From assembly GCA_051025295.1 (NCBI GenBank), contig JBMGJV010000010.1: 64,000 bases of DNA. The stretch is one strand, 5' to 3'. This document shows positions 1 to 8,388 of this stretch, piece after piece. The notes under the pieces were generated by a model that ran no database searches, was not told the origin of the DNA, and was given only the letters and a program-made list of their open reading frames with translations. The DNA is from KBS-83 sp051025295 (GTDB lineage Bacteria; Acidobacteriota; Terriglobia; Terriglobales; Acidobacteriaceae). Each line of letters starts with the position of its first letter. Position 1 is the stretch's first letter. A program made the position numbers and the translations under genes.

Positions 1-1
1 G

Positions 2-583
2 CACAATGCCGAGGCGCTCTCGGACCTCGGCGAGTTCTACACCGAAGCGCCGGGCGTGGTCGGCGGGGGCAAGGACAAGGCTGAGAGCGTCGCGGATAAG
101 CTCGATCCCCTTGACCGGGCGCGTGCGGAGGGACTGCGCGGACACATCGCCGCCAGTAACAAGGACACGACCGCTGCTGAAGAGCATTTTCGCAGCGCGA
201 TTGCGAGCTCACCGGAGCCGGCGAGCTACTGGATGGTGCTGGGATCGTTCTATCAACACCAGAACGACACCGTCCGCATGCAGGAGGCGATTCACGCCGG
301 ACTGCAAGCCCAGGGCGCACGCGGCGCGCCGCTGGTGGATGCCTCGCATCTGCTGCTGCGCGCACATCAGGACCCGAAGGAGGCGGTTCGGCTGCTGCGC
401 GATTACCTCGCTTCGCCGGATAAGTCGGAAGACGAACCAGCCTTCCGCGTCCACCTCATGCTGTCGCAACTGCTGGCGCAGCAGGGTGACTCTACAGCGG
501 CTGCCCATGAAGCAGATGCGGCGGCGATGCTGGCCAGCGTCTATCATCCAACAAGGCTGCCTGCGACCAATACCGGCCGGTAG
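2..583 (+). CDS. TPR-repeat protein, C-terminal part (5' end outside window)
   Basis: The reading frame is open from the left edge of the window and ends at TAG 583, so the true start lies upstream. The visible part (about 193 residues) is helical and Ala/Glu-rich. Repeats such as AEEHFRSAIASSPEPASYW and a glycine-rich GGGKDKA segment resemble the tetratricopeptide proteins common in Acidobacteria. TPR proteins are protein-interaction scaffolds, and no catalytic motif is visible here. The next gene, a TolC-like outer membrane protein, starts 45 bp downstream on the same strand, so the two may be co-transcribed. Family assignment is fairly safe; function is unknown. Confidence 0.7.
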   Translation, partial: HNAEALSDLGEFYTEAPGVVGGGKDKAESVADKLDPLDRARAEGLRGHIAASNKDTTAAEEHFRSAIASSPEPASYWMVLGSFYQHQNDTVRMQEAIHAGLQAQGARGAPLVDASHLLLRAHQDPKEAVRLLRDYLASPDKSEDEPAFRVHLMLSQLLAQQGDSTAAAHEADAAAMLASVYHPTRLPATNTGR

Positions 584-628
584 CCCAGGACCGCGCGTCC
601 GCAATCCTAGCTTTTCGAGATCGAGCCT

Positions 629-1957
629 TTGAGACCATCGCCCCTCGCAGCCATAGCCACGCTCGCCACTGCTCTGGTGGCTTCGGCTCCCGCGGCATCC
701 GCGCAGATCTCGTTCTATACCGCCGTCGACCTCGCGCTGCGCAACTCGCACGAAGTGAAAATAGCGATGGCCGACGTAGATCGCGCCATGGCTGGTCTCT
801 CGCAGGCTCGCTCCGCTTACATCCCCAGCATGAACATCGGCTCGAGCCTGGGCTACTCCTATGGCTTTCCCGTCGGTCAGCCGTCGATCTACAACGTGAC
901 CGCTAATTCCCTGCTGCTCTCGTTTTCTCAGCCGGATCTCATCCGCTCCGCGCGTGCTTCGGTGGTCGCGGCACGCGCAACGCTCAAGGACACGCGCGAA
1001 AAAGTGGTAGCTGATGCTGCTGTGACCTATGCCGAGCTCGCGACCGATGAGCAGGAGATCGCCGCAGTGGACCAGCAGCACACCTTTGGTGACCGGCTGC
1101 TCGAGATCGAGCGCGAGCGAAATTCGGCGGGGCTCTCCAGCCAGATGGACGTGACGCAGGCGGAGTTGATCAACGCGCAGCTCGAGTTGCGCCGGTTGCA
1201 TATTCAAGATCACATACGCGTATTGCGGCTCCGCCTGGCGCACCTCACCGGACTCGCGGAGGACGCGCTCACGGCAGACCGCGCCAGCATCCCCGGCGCC
1301 CCCGTGCCGCCACAGGGTGACGCGCTGGCCACGATGACGGGGCGCAGCGATGCGGTCCATGCAGCGCAGGCGGAGGCGGCGTCGAAGCGGTATGTGGCGC
1401 TCAGCGACAAACGCCGCAACCTGCATCCGGAGATCGCGTTCGGTATCCAGTACAGCCGCTACGCGAAGTTCAATAACTACGCCGAGTACTATCTGCGCTT
1501 CCAGCACAACAATTTCGACGTTGGCATCAATATGAACCTGCCGCTCTACGATTCTTCCGCGCGTGCAAAGGCGCGGGGCTCGGCAGCCGATGCGGTGCAT
1601 GCGGAGCAGCAGGCCCTACAGGTGGCGCTGCAACTGGACGAGCAGGCGCGCGAGCTGACGGGCAGCCTTGACGAACTGCGCGGACAGCAGAAGGTGGCCG
1701 GCCTGCAGAACGCGCTGGCTCAGGAAAATGTGGACGCGGTGCGGACGCAGATCGAGAACGGCTCAGGTAACCCAAACGTCACCCCCCTGACGCCCCGCGA
1801 CGAGCAGAAGGCGCGGATCGAGGAACGGCGTCGTTTTCTCGACAAGCTGGATTCGGATTTCCAGCTCATGCAGGCGCAAATCCAGCTCCAGCGAGTGCTC
1901 GGCACCGCCGAAGACTGGGCCATGCAGGCGCCTCAGCCGCGCTCCACGCACCCCTGA
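629..1957 (+). CDS. TolC-family outer membrane efflux protein
   Basis: The protein has 442 residues and starts at a TTG codon. A signal peptide follows directly (basic MRPS, hydrophobic core, cleavage near ASA-QI at about residue 26), which supports this start. The rest shows the TolC/OEP pattern: long alpha-helical heptad-like stretches rich in Ala, Gln and Glu (for example around the QAELINAQLELRRL segment near 170-185), separated by beta-prone segments such as HPEIAFGIQYSRYAKFNNY and the following strand near 270-300. Family members form the outer membrane channel of type I secretion or RND efflux systems. No inner-membrane or adaptor gene is adjacent, so the substrate cannot be inferred. 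Confidence 0.85.
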   Translation: MRPSPLAAIATLATALVASAPAASAQISFYTAVDLALRNSHEVKIAMADVDRAMAGLSQARSAYIPSMNIGSSLGYSYGFPVGQPSIYNVTANSLLLSFSQPDLIRSARASVVAARATLKDTREKVVADAAVTYAELATDEQEIAAVDQQHTFGDRLLEIERERNSAGLSSQMDVTQAELINAQLELRRLHIQDHIRVLRLRLAHLTGLAEDALTADRASIPGAPVPPQGDALATMTGRSDAVHAAQAEAASKRYVALSDKRRNLHPEIAFGIQYSRYAKFNNYAEYYLRFQHNNFDVGINMNLPLYDSSARAKARGSAADAVHAEQQALQVALQLDEQARELTGSLDELRGQQKVAGLQNALAQENVDAVRTQIENGSGNPNVTPLTPRDEQKARIEERRRFLDKLDSDFQLMQAQIQLQRVLGTAEDWAMQAPQPRSTHP

Positions 1958-2047
1958 TCATCCGGAATTTCAGCCTGATCTGCACCCTCTTTGAGGCAGT
2001 TTTCTAGTGCCCGACCGTGCCTCGCTGGTACACTAGGGAGACTAACC

Positions 2048-3526
2048 ATGCCATTGAAAACGCTGTTCCTGAACCCGCCTTCGTTTGAGAATTTCGACGG
2101 TGGCGCCAGCAGCCGCTGGCCCGCAACGCGCGAGATTGAGTCGTACTGGTACCCCGTGTGGCTGGCCTATCCGGCCGGTTTGCTCGAGGGATCGCGACTG
2201 CTCGACGCGCCTCCCCACCACGTCTCTGCTGAAGAGACGATCGAGATCGCGAAGAGCTACGAGTTCCTCGTGCTGTTCACCAGCACGGTGGGCTGGGCCG
2301 GCGACCACGCACTGGCCGAGACCATCAAGCGCAATAATCCGACGATCAAGATCGCGTTCGTTGGACCGCCGGTGACGACATCGCCCGATCGCGCACTGCT
2401 CGAGTGCCCGGCGATCGACTTCATCTGCCGGCGCGAGTTCGACATGTCCGTGGTCGAGTTTGCGAATGGCAAGCCGCTGTCCGAGATCCTCGGCATCAGC
2501 TATCGCAGCAGCGATGGCACGATCGCGCACAATCCCGATCGTCCGCAGCTCGAAGATCTCGATGCGATGCCCTGGGCGACCAAGATCTACAAGCGCGACA
2601 TGGATGTGACGCGCTACAACGTGCCTTTCCTGCTCCATCCCTACATCGCGCTCTACTCGACGCGCGGCTGCCCGGCGCAGTGCACATTCTGCCTGTGGCC
2701 GCAGACGTTGAGCGGACACGCGTGGCGTAAGCGCTCCACCGATGACGTTGCCGCCGAGATGAAGTGGGCGAAGGAAAACTTCCCCGAAGTGAAGGAATTC
2801 TTCTTCGACGATGACACCTTCAACATCCAGAAGGCACGCACCGTCGAACTCTGCGAGAAGCTGAAGCCGCTCGGCATCACCTGGTCCTGCACCTCGCGCG
2901 TCACTACAGACCGCGAGACGCTGAAAGCCATGAAGGATGCCGGCTGCCGCCTGCTGATTGTCGGCTACGAGTCGGGCGACCCGCAGATTCTCAAGAACAT
3001 TAAGAAGGGCGCGACCGTCGAGCGTGCCCGTGCGTTCACGAAGGACTGCCACGACCTCGGCCTGACCGTTCACGCCGACTTCATCCTCGGTCTGCCGGGC
3101 GAGACGAAGGAATCGATTCGTAACACGATCAACTTCGCCAAGTCGCTCGACTGCGAGACTATCCAGGTCTCTATCGCACACGCGTATCCGGGCACGGAGT
3201 TCTACGACTACGCCGAGAAGAACGGCTTCATCACGAACTACAACATGTCCGACTCGGGCGGCCACCAGATGGCGCACATCGAGTACCCCGGGCTGCCGGC
3301 TGACTATGTGCTCGAGATGGTGCACCGCTTCTACGACGAGTACTACTTCCGCCCCAAGGCTGCTGCGCGTGTGGTCTGGAAGGCGATCGTCAACCGCGAC
3401 GTGCCGCGCCTCTATCAGGAAGCGAAGAGCTTTATGAAGCTGCGTGCACAGCGCAATCGCATCGTGAAGGACAAGCGCCAGCAACAGGCCGGCGAGGCAG
3501 CGCCAGCAGCACATGCCGGTGACTGA
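2048..3526 (+). CDS. hpnJ: Hopanoid biosynthesis radical SAM protein HpnJ
   Basis: The product has 492 residues. I chose the ATG at 2048, which gives the expected N-terminus MPLKTLFLNPP and follows an AGGGAG ribosome-binding site; the longer open frame from 1991 lacks such a signal. The N-terminal half is a B12-binding-like Rossmann region. The radical SAM core carries the 4Fe-4S motif C208-x3-C212-x2-C215 inside RGCPAQCTFC, followed by a DDDTF segment and a GLPGET loop. In Burkholderia, HpnJ is required to make the cyclitol ether head group of bacteriohopanetetrol from the glucosamine form. The partner genes hpnI and hpnK are not in this window. The main hopanoid operon lies 3.5 kb downstream on the other strand. 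Confidence 0.9.
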   Translation: MPLKTLFLNPPSFENFDGGASSRWPATREIESYWYPVWLAYPAGLLEGSRLLDAPPHHVSAEETIEIAKSYEFLVLFTSTVGWAGDHALAETIKRNNPTIKIAFVGPPVTTSPDRALLECPAIDFICRREFDMSVVEFANGKPLSEILGISYRSSDGTIAHNPDRPQLEDLDAMPWATKIYKRDMDVTRYNVPFLLHPYIALYSTRGCPAQCTFCLWPQTLSGHAWRKRSTDDVAAEMKWAKENFPEVKEFFFDDDTFNIQKARTVELCEKLKPLGITWSCTSRVTTDRETLKAMKDAGCRLLIVGYESGDPQILKNIKKGATVERARAFTKDCHDLGLTVHADFILGLPGETKESIRNTINFAKSLDCETIQVSIAHAYPGTEFYDYAEKNGFITNYNMSDSGGHQMAHIEYPGLPADYVLEMVHRFYDEYYFRPKAAARVVWKAIVNRDVPRLYQEAKSFMKLRAQRNRIVKDKRQQQAGEAAPAAHAGD

Positions 3527-3551
3527 TCGCATGTCCTTAACAGCAGCTCGA

Positions 3552-3574
3552 GGGGCGGCCTGCGTGGCCGCCCC
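3552..3574 (+). other. GC-rich stem-loop after hpnJ
   Basis: A 9-bp perfect inverted repeat (GGGGCGGCC / GGCCGCCCC) with a 5-nt loop lies 25 bp downstream of the hpnJ stop. Outer ACAGCA/TGCTGT bases could extend the stem across a bulge. No run of T follows, so it is not a classical intrinsic terminator. It may stabilise the hpnJ mRNA 3' end or cause partial termination before the transporter pair. Confidence 0.45.
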
Positions 3575-3592
3575 TGCTGTATCCAAAGCTCA

Positions 3593-4075
3593 ATGACCCC
3601 GCGCCGCTATCTCATCCTCGCCCTCGTTGCGCTTACCTCTGCGCTGGGCGACACATTTCTCGACGTGGGGATGAAGCAGCTCGGTCCTGTGTCGATCCAT
3701 CACCTGAGTACGTTGCTGCTCGCATTGAAGATGCCGTGGATCCTGGGTGGCATCGTGCTGCTGCTCGGCTTCTTTGCCTCTTATCTCACCGCGCTCTCGT
3801 GGGCCGATGTCACCTTTGTGCTGCCCGCCACCTCGTTTGCTTATGTCGTCGTCGCCCTGCTCTCTCGCTTCTGGCTGCATGAGCAGATCACGCCAGCGCG
3901 CTGGCTGGGCATTTTCTGCATCGTTGCGGGGGTCGGATTCGTGACCCGCGGCCCCGCGTATACCGAGCAGGCGGCGAATGCTGCGCTACCGGGCACCCAA
4001 CCGAAGCTCGATACCGAGCTCGAAGCGTGCGCTGCTGGTAGCTCAGCGGCCGAGACGACCGGAGTCAAGCGATGA
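3593..4075 (+). CDS. Half-size EamA/SMR-like membrane protein, subunit 1
   Basis: This 160-residue protein has four predicted membrane segments (about residues 6-25, 42-66, 73-95 and 101-118) and a hydrophilic tail. The segment ALLSRFWLHEQITPARWLG, followed by a hydrophobic helix, matches the end of an EamA/drug-metabolite-transporter repeat. A full EamA transporter has two repeats; here only one is present, as in SMR proteins and the ArnE/ArnF flippase pair. The next gene overlaps by ATGA and encodes a second single-repeat protein, so a heterodimer is likely (inference). It lies 66 bp downstream of hpnJ, which suggests a lipid-related substrate. Confidence 0.7.
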   Translation: MTPRRYLILALVALTSALGDTFLDVGMKQLGPVSIHHLSTLLLALKMPWILGGIVLLLGFFASYLTALSWADVTFVLPATSFAYVVVALLSRFWLHEQITPARWLGIFCIVAGVGFVTRGPAYTEQAANAALPGTQPKLDTELEACAAGSSAAETTGVKR

Positions 4076-4464
4076 TCGACGCTGTAAGCAGCCTAGCGCT
4101 CGCGGCAATGATTGCTGTGAATGTGATCACCGCGACAGCAGGCGACATCCTGATTGCGTCCGCACTGCGTCGCATCGGCGACCTGGATGACGTGAAGGCA
4201 CGCAGCGGGCTGTTGGGCGCAATCCGCGCCGTGCTGAGCGAACCGCGCTTCGTCACCGGTGTTGCGGCTATGGCCATCAGCTTCTTCTCTCTGCTGTTCA
4301 CCCTCAGTCACGCGGACGTCAGCCTGGTCGCGCCGGCGGCTGGATCACTGACCTTTGTGACGAACGCGATCGCTGCACGCGTGTTTCTCAAGGAGCGCGT
4401 GGACCGTCGGCGCTGGGTGGCGGCGCTATTCGTCTGCATCGGCGTCGCCCTGCTGAAGCACTAG
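4072..4464 (+). CDS. Half-size EamA/SMR-like membrane protein, subunit 2
   Basis: This 130-residue protein has four predicted membrane segments (about 7-28, 60-80, 84-105 and 113-128). Near its end, AARVFLKERVDRRRWVAALF is the usual EamA repeat closing motif. The start ATG overlaps the stop of the preceding gene (ATGA), a sign of translational coupling and of a stoichiometric partner. Two unequal single-repeat proteins encoded back to back recall ArnE/ArnF, which flip an aminosugar-modified polyprenyl lipid. Which substrate this pair moves is unknown. Confidence 0.7.
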   Translation: MIDAVSSLALAAMIAVNVITATAGDILIASALRRIGDLDDVKARSGLLGAIRAVLSEPRFVTGVAAMAISFFSLLFTLSHADVSLVAPAAGSLTFVTNAIAARVFLKERVDRRRWVAALFVCIGVALLKH

Positions 4465-4473
4465 AGCCAGACC

Positions 4474-5124
4474 ATGGGACGCTACCACGCTCGTCGGCTC
4501 CGGCAGGACTGCGGGCTCGCCGCAATCGCCGCAATCCTCACCGCCTTGGCATTCTGGCTCACGCCGCCGCCGGACTTTCGCCACCGCGCGAGCATGGCAA
4601 CTGCGTACAGTGCACTGTTCTTTTTGAGCTGGTCACTACTGCTCGGTCCCTGGCATGTCTTGCGGCGACGCCCGCTGCCCGTCAGCTTCGATCTCCGTCG
4701 CGACACGGGTGTCGCTGCCGGGCTGCTTGCACTGCTACACACCGGCATCGGCCTCACGGTTCACCTGCGCGGCCGAATGTGGATGTACTTCCTGCGCCGG
4801 CTCCATCCGCCACGTTTACAGACGAATGCGTTCGGCGCAGCCAATTACACCGGCCTTTCGGCCGCAGCCGTTCTTCTCATGCTTCTGGCGATCTCGAACG
4901 ACATCTCGCTCCGGCGCATAGGAGGGCCACGCTGGAAGAACCTGCAACGCTGGACGTACGCAGCCTTCGCTCTCACGGCTGCGCACGGCATCCTGTTTCA
5001 GACGGTCGAGAACCGCAAATCCGCGTGGGTGGTGGCATCTGCGATGCTTATCCTCGTCACGGTCGTGGGGCAAGCCCTTGCATTCGTACGGCGCAGACGA
5101 GCAATGCGCATCAGCGCCAAGTAG
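4474..5124 (+). CDS. Ferric-reductase-like six-helix membrane protein
   Basis: This 216-residue integral membrane protein has about six hydrophobic segments. Histidines placed to bind heme include LLHTGIGLTVHLRG near residue 90-100 and LTAAHGILF near 168-174. The pattern resembles the ferric reductase-like transmembrane domain found in MsrQ and related heme b quinol-cytochromes. No MsrP-like molybdoenzyme gene is next to it, so the electron acceptor is unknown. The gene starts 9 bp after the transporter pair and may belong to the same transcript. Its last 14 bp overlap the end of the convergent GH15 gene. Confidence 0.65.
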   Translation: MGRYHARRLRQDCGLAAIAAILTALAFWLTPPPDFRHRASMATAYSALFFLSWSLLLGPWHVLRRRPLPVSFDLRRDTGVAAGLLALLHTGIGLTVHLRGRMWMYFLRRLHPPRLQTNAFGAANYTGLSAAAVLLMLLAISNDISLRRIGGPRWKNLQRWTYAAFALTAAHGILFQTVENRKSAWVVASAMLILVTVVGQALAFVRRRRAMRISAK

Positions 5125-6922
5125 GCAGATTTCCGGATAATGCACGATCGAGATAAGTAGCCGCGCTGATCAGAGCAAGATGCGTGAGCGCTTGCGGGAA
5201 ATTCCCGAGGTGCCGACCGTTCCTGCCCAATTCCTCCGAGTAAAGTCCGACGTGGTTCGCATAGCCGAGCATCTTCTCGAAAAGCAGCCGCGCCTTGTCG
5301 AGCTCACCTGCGCGCGCCAGGCATTCGATGAACCAGAACGAGCACGCAGTGAATGCGCCCTCCGTTCCTGTGAGGCCGTCGGGCGTCTCGTTCGCCCGGT
5401 AGCGATACACGAGCGTATCGACCGTAAGCTGCTTCTCGATCGCGCGTAGCGTGCCAAGCCAGCGCGGGTCGCGCGGACTGATGAACCGGATCAGCGGCAT
5501 CAGCAGAACTGCCGCGTCGAGGGTGTCCGATCCCTCGTGTTGCACAAACGACTGCAGAGGCTCACTCCAGAAGTTCTTATGGATGTCGTCTGCGATCGCA
5601 TTCCGCGTGCTGAACATCCAGTCGAGCGGGCCGGGCAGCGAGCGCTTTTGAGCGAGGCGAATGGCTCGATCGAACGCAACCCAGCACATCATGCGCGAGT
5701 GAAGAAAATTGTGCCGACCGCCACGCACCTCCCAGATTCCCTCGTCCGGACGATTCCAGTTCTTCGCCAGCCACTCCAATACGCGCTTCATCGACAGCCA
5801 GCCATCGTGGCTGATGCCCTCGCCGTATTTGTTGGCAAGATAGATCGCGTCGAACATCTCACCGTAAATATCGAGTTGCAGTTGCTTATAGGCTGCGTTG
5901 CCGATCCGGACCGGCCGGGAGTCCATGTAACCGCTGAAGTGATCGAGCGTCTGCTCGTCCAGCTTGTGCCGCCCATCGATGCCGTACATCACCTGCAGCG
6001 GCCCCTGCTCGGAGTTGTAGTCCATCAGCGAGCTCAACCACTTTTGAAACTGCTCTGCCTCTTCGATGTAGCCGAGCCGCATCATTGCGTACAGCGTGAA
6101 CGACGCGTCGCGCAGCCAGACATAGCGGTAGTCCCAGTTGCGCTCTCCCCCGATCTGCTCCGGTAGTCCAAAGGTTGGCGCCGCAATGATCGAGCCATAC
6201 TCGTGATCGGTCATCAGCTTCAGCGTCAGCACGGAGCGCGTGACCATCTCGCGCCAGCGGCCGCTGTACCGGGAGCGTCCGGCCCAGTCGCGCCAGAAGT
6301 TATTGGTCTGTTCGAAGCGGCCGTGGAGCAGCGTCTGATCGAGCGGACGGCTCAGTTCAGGGCAGTCCTCGCTGAAGCAGATGTATGCCGTGTCGCCCTC
6401 ATCAAGTGTGAAGGTCGTCTTCACTCCGTCGCCGCTGATTTCAAGCGGGAACGGCGCCTTGAGCACCATCGCCGGCTGGTCTCCGCCGTCCGGTCGAAAC
6501 ACGACGGCATCATCGCGCTTCTCTACAGTGTGCGAGCGTCGTGCGTAATCGAAGCGAGGAAAACAGCCAAGCAGGAACGTGATCTTGCCCTGGATCACGC
6601 GAATGCCACGCACCAGTTGATTCGGTGCGTTATCCCGCAGGATGGGCATGAAGTCTGTAATCTCGGCGATGCCGTGATCCGAGAGAAAGCGCGTCAGCAG
6701 GACATTGCTCTGCGGAAGGTAGAGCTGCTTACTCCGCTCACCATCCAGTTCGGGTTTCACACAGAAGTAGCCGCCCTTGTCAGCGTCAAGGAGCGCCGCA
6801 AAGATCGTCGGCGAATCGAAGCGCGGAAAGCAGCAGAAATCGATGGATCCCTGCATGCTGACCAGGGCGATGGAGCGCATATTGCCGATAACGCCGTAGT
6901 CTTCGATCGGGCGGAAGTCCAT
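5111..6922 (-). CDS. Glycoside hydrolase family 15 protein (glucoamylase/trehalase-like)
   Basis: The protein has 603 residues and no signal peptide, so it is likely cytoplasmic. The N-terminus IEDYGVIGNMRSIALVS and the PRFDSPTIFAALLD segment are typical of bacterial GH15 enzymes. The (alpha/alpha)6 barrel motifs include YRYVWLRDASFT near 270, GIWEVRGG near 400 with a probable catalytic Glu, and TEGAFTACSFWFIECLARAG-like sequence near 520 with the second acidic residue. Family members hydrolyse alpha-glucosidic bonds in maltooligosaccharides, or trehalose in actinobacterial homologues. The gene lies 53 bp after hpnE on the same strand and is probably the last gene of the hopanoid transcription unit. 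Substrate is not determinable from sequence. Confidence 0.85.
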   Translation of the reverse strand: MDFRPIEDYGVIGNMRSIALVSMQGSIDFCCFPRFDSPTIFAALLDADKGGYFCVKPELDGERSKQLYLPQSNVLLTRFLSDHGIAEITDFMPILRDNAPNQLVRGIRVIQGKITFLLGCFPRFDYARRSHTVEKRDDAVVFRPDGGDQPAMVLKAPFPLEISGDGVKTTFTLDEGDTAYICFSEDCPELSRPLDQTLLHGRFEQTNNFWRDWAGRSRYSGRWREMVTRSVLTLKLMTDHEYGSIIAAPTFGLPEQIGGERNWDYRYVWLRDASFTLYAMMRLGYIEEAEQFQKWLSSLMDYNSEQGPLQVMYGIDGRHKLDEQTLDHFSGYMDSRPVRIGNAAYKQLQLDIYGEMFDAIYLANKYGEGISHDGWLSMKRVLEWLAKNWNRPDEGIWEVRGGRHNFLHSRMMCWVAFDRAIRLAQKRSLPGPLDWMFSTRNAIADDIHKNFWSEPLQSFVQHEGSDTLDAAVLLMPLIRFISPRDPRWLGTLRAIEKQLTVDTLVYRYRANETPDGLTGTEGAFTACSFWFIECLARAGELDKARLLFEKMLGYANHVGLYSEELGRNGRHLGNFPQALTHLALISAATYLDRALSGNLPTWR

Positions 6923-6975
6923 GCTGTGCGTGTTCCCTCCGGCTCATTGGATGCGCATTGTGCATCGCCAACGCG

Positions 6976-8388
6976 TCAGGGCAGCAGACGCATCAGCCCA
7001 CGGCGCGGAAGGTCAGGCACAAGATACTTCGCCGTGCGACCGGATTGCCGCGCGATCGCTTCGGCTGCCAGATAGCCGCTGCGCGCCGCACTCTCCATCG
7101 TGGCTGGCCAGCCGGTAGCCGTCCAATCACCAGCAAGGTAGAGACCGGGCCACTCCGTCTCTGCGGCGGGCCGCAGCCTGTCGAGCCCCGGAACGATGGA
7201 GTAGGTTGCTCGCATCTCCTTGACCACAGCTGCCTTGATCAAACGCGCCTCGCGCACAGCAGGAAAGAACATCGCCAGCTCACGTGCCGCGAGGTCGATG
7301 ATGGCCTGCCGCTCCATCGAGACAAGCGACTTCGATGCACTCACCACGAGCTCGATGAGGTATCCCGCGCGTTCATGCTGACGTTCGGGCTGCAGCCGCG
7401 ATGTGTTGTAGAGCCACTGCATTGTTGTATCGAGCAGCACGGCGTGGTCAAGATCCGTGATCTCGCGATCGAACCACAAATGAATGCCGGTGAGTGGCGA
7501 ATGATCGAAGCCAGTGAGCAGTTCGCGCAGACGCTCCCGCTCGTCACCAGCTGGCAGGATCGGCAGCATTTTCGCGAGCCCTTCGAACGAGAGCGCCAGC
7601 ACAACAGAGTCGAAGGAGCGCTCTTCCCCGCTCACCTTGAGCTTCCATCGCTGGGTAACGGAGTCAAAGCGAAGGGCTTCGACCGATGAGCGCAGCCGGA
7701 TGGTGCCACCTGCGGATTCGATGGCCGAGGCCACATACCCGTAGAGCTCACTTAACGGCACACGCGGCACGCCCATGTGGCCGGCCTGCGCGGAATAGAG
7801 AAATGCCTCACGGAACACCTTCGCCGCGTAGCGCAGCGAGATGCGTTCCGGATCCTCGTTGAGTGCGCTGAAGAGAACGGGCTTCCAGAAGTGCTCAATG
7901 GCACGCTCGGTCTGGCCAGTGTGCTTCATCCAATCCGCGAAGTTCTCCTCATCGTGCTCAAGCCGAGTACCGCGCAGAAAGACGGCAATGGCGCGTGCGA
8001 TGGCGAGCTTATCGCGAATGCCGAGGGCACCAGCGGTGAGAAACGAAGGGGTGGTGTGAAGCGGGGCCGGCAGTGGCGACGGCGCGAGGCGGGTGCGACG
8101 GCCGCCAGGCTCGAGGAAGGTGATCGCGTCTGACCAGCGGATACGGTCAGAAGCATCTGCCCGCTTGAGCAGATCAATGAGATTCGTGCAACAGCCGAGC
8201 ACAATATGCTGGCAGTTATCGATGACCTCACCGACTCCGGGGTGAAGGTACGACGACGCGCGGCCCCCGACGTAGGGACGCCGCTCAAACAGCTCGACGG
8301 CAGATCCATCCTGGGCCAGCGCACAGGCAGCAGCCAGCCCGGCGACACCGGCTCCCACAACGGCAACGCGCTGTGGCTGAGCGCTCAA
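6976..8388 (-). CDS. hpnE: HpnE, FAD-dependent hydroxysqualene desaturase/reductase
   Basis: The product has 470 residues. The N-terminus holds a dinucleotide-binding motif, VAVVGAGVAGLAAACALA, with an acidic residue at the end of the second strand (VELFERR), as in amine oxidase/phytoene desaturase flavoproteins. The C-terminus has the FAD-closing GLYLAGDWTATGWPATMESA motif. HpnE reduces hydroxysqualene to squalene in the three-enzyme HpnCDE pathway. The start is a TTG that overlaps the hpnD stop (TTGA), so translation is likely coupled. Gene order hpnC-hpnD-hpnE is the conserved arrangement, which makes the assignment strong. Confidence 0.92.
   Translation of the reverse strand: MSAQPQRVAVVGAGVAGLAAACALAQDGSAVELFERRPYVGGRASSYLHPGVGEVIDNCQHIVLGCCTNLIDLLKRADASDRIRWSDAITFLEPGGRRTRLAPSPLPAPLHTTPSFLTAGALGIRDKLAIARAIAVFLRGTRLEHDEENFADWMKHTGQTERAIEHFWKPVLFSALNEDPERISLRYAAKVFREAFLYSAQAGHMGVPRVPLSELYGYVASAIESAGGTIRLRSSVEALRFDSVTQRWKLKVSGEERSFDSVVLALSFEGLAKMLPILPAGDERERLRELLTGFDHSPLTGIHLWFDREITDLDHAVLLDTTMQWLYNTSRLQPERQHERAGYLIELVVSASKSLVSMERQAIIDLAARELAMFFPAVREARLIKAAVVKEMRATYSIVPGLDRLRPAAETEWPGLYLAGDWTATGWPATMESAARSGYLAAEAIARQSGRTAKYLVPDLPRRGLMRLLP

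Noticed and set aside
209..1600. Long minus-strand open frame antisense to the TolC-like gene
   Set aside because: It is Arg/His/Gln-rich without family motifs, and the plus strand encodes a clear signal peptide protein. Such mirror frames are common in GC-rich genes.
2042..3586. 514-residue minus-strand open frame antisense to hpnJ
   Set aside because: hpnJ motifs are unambiguous on the plus strand; the antisense frame shows no recognisable domain or ribosome-binding site.
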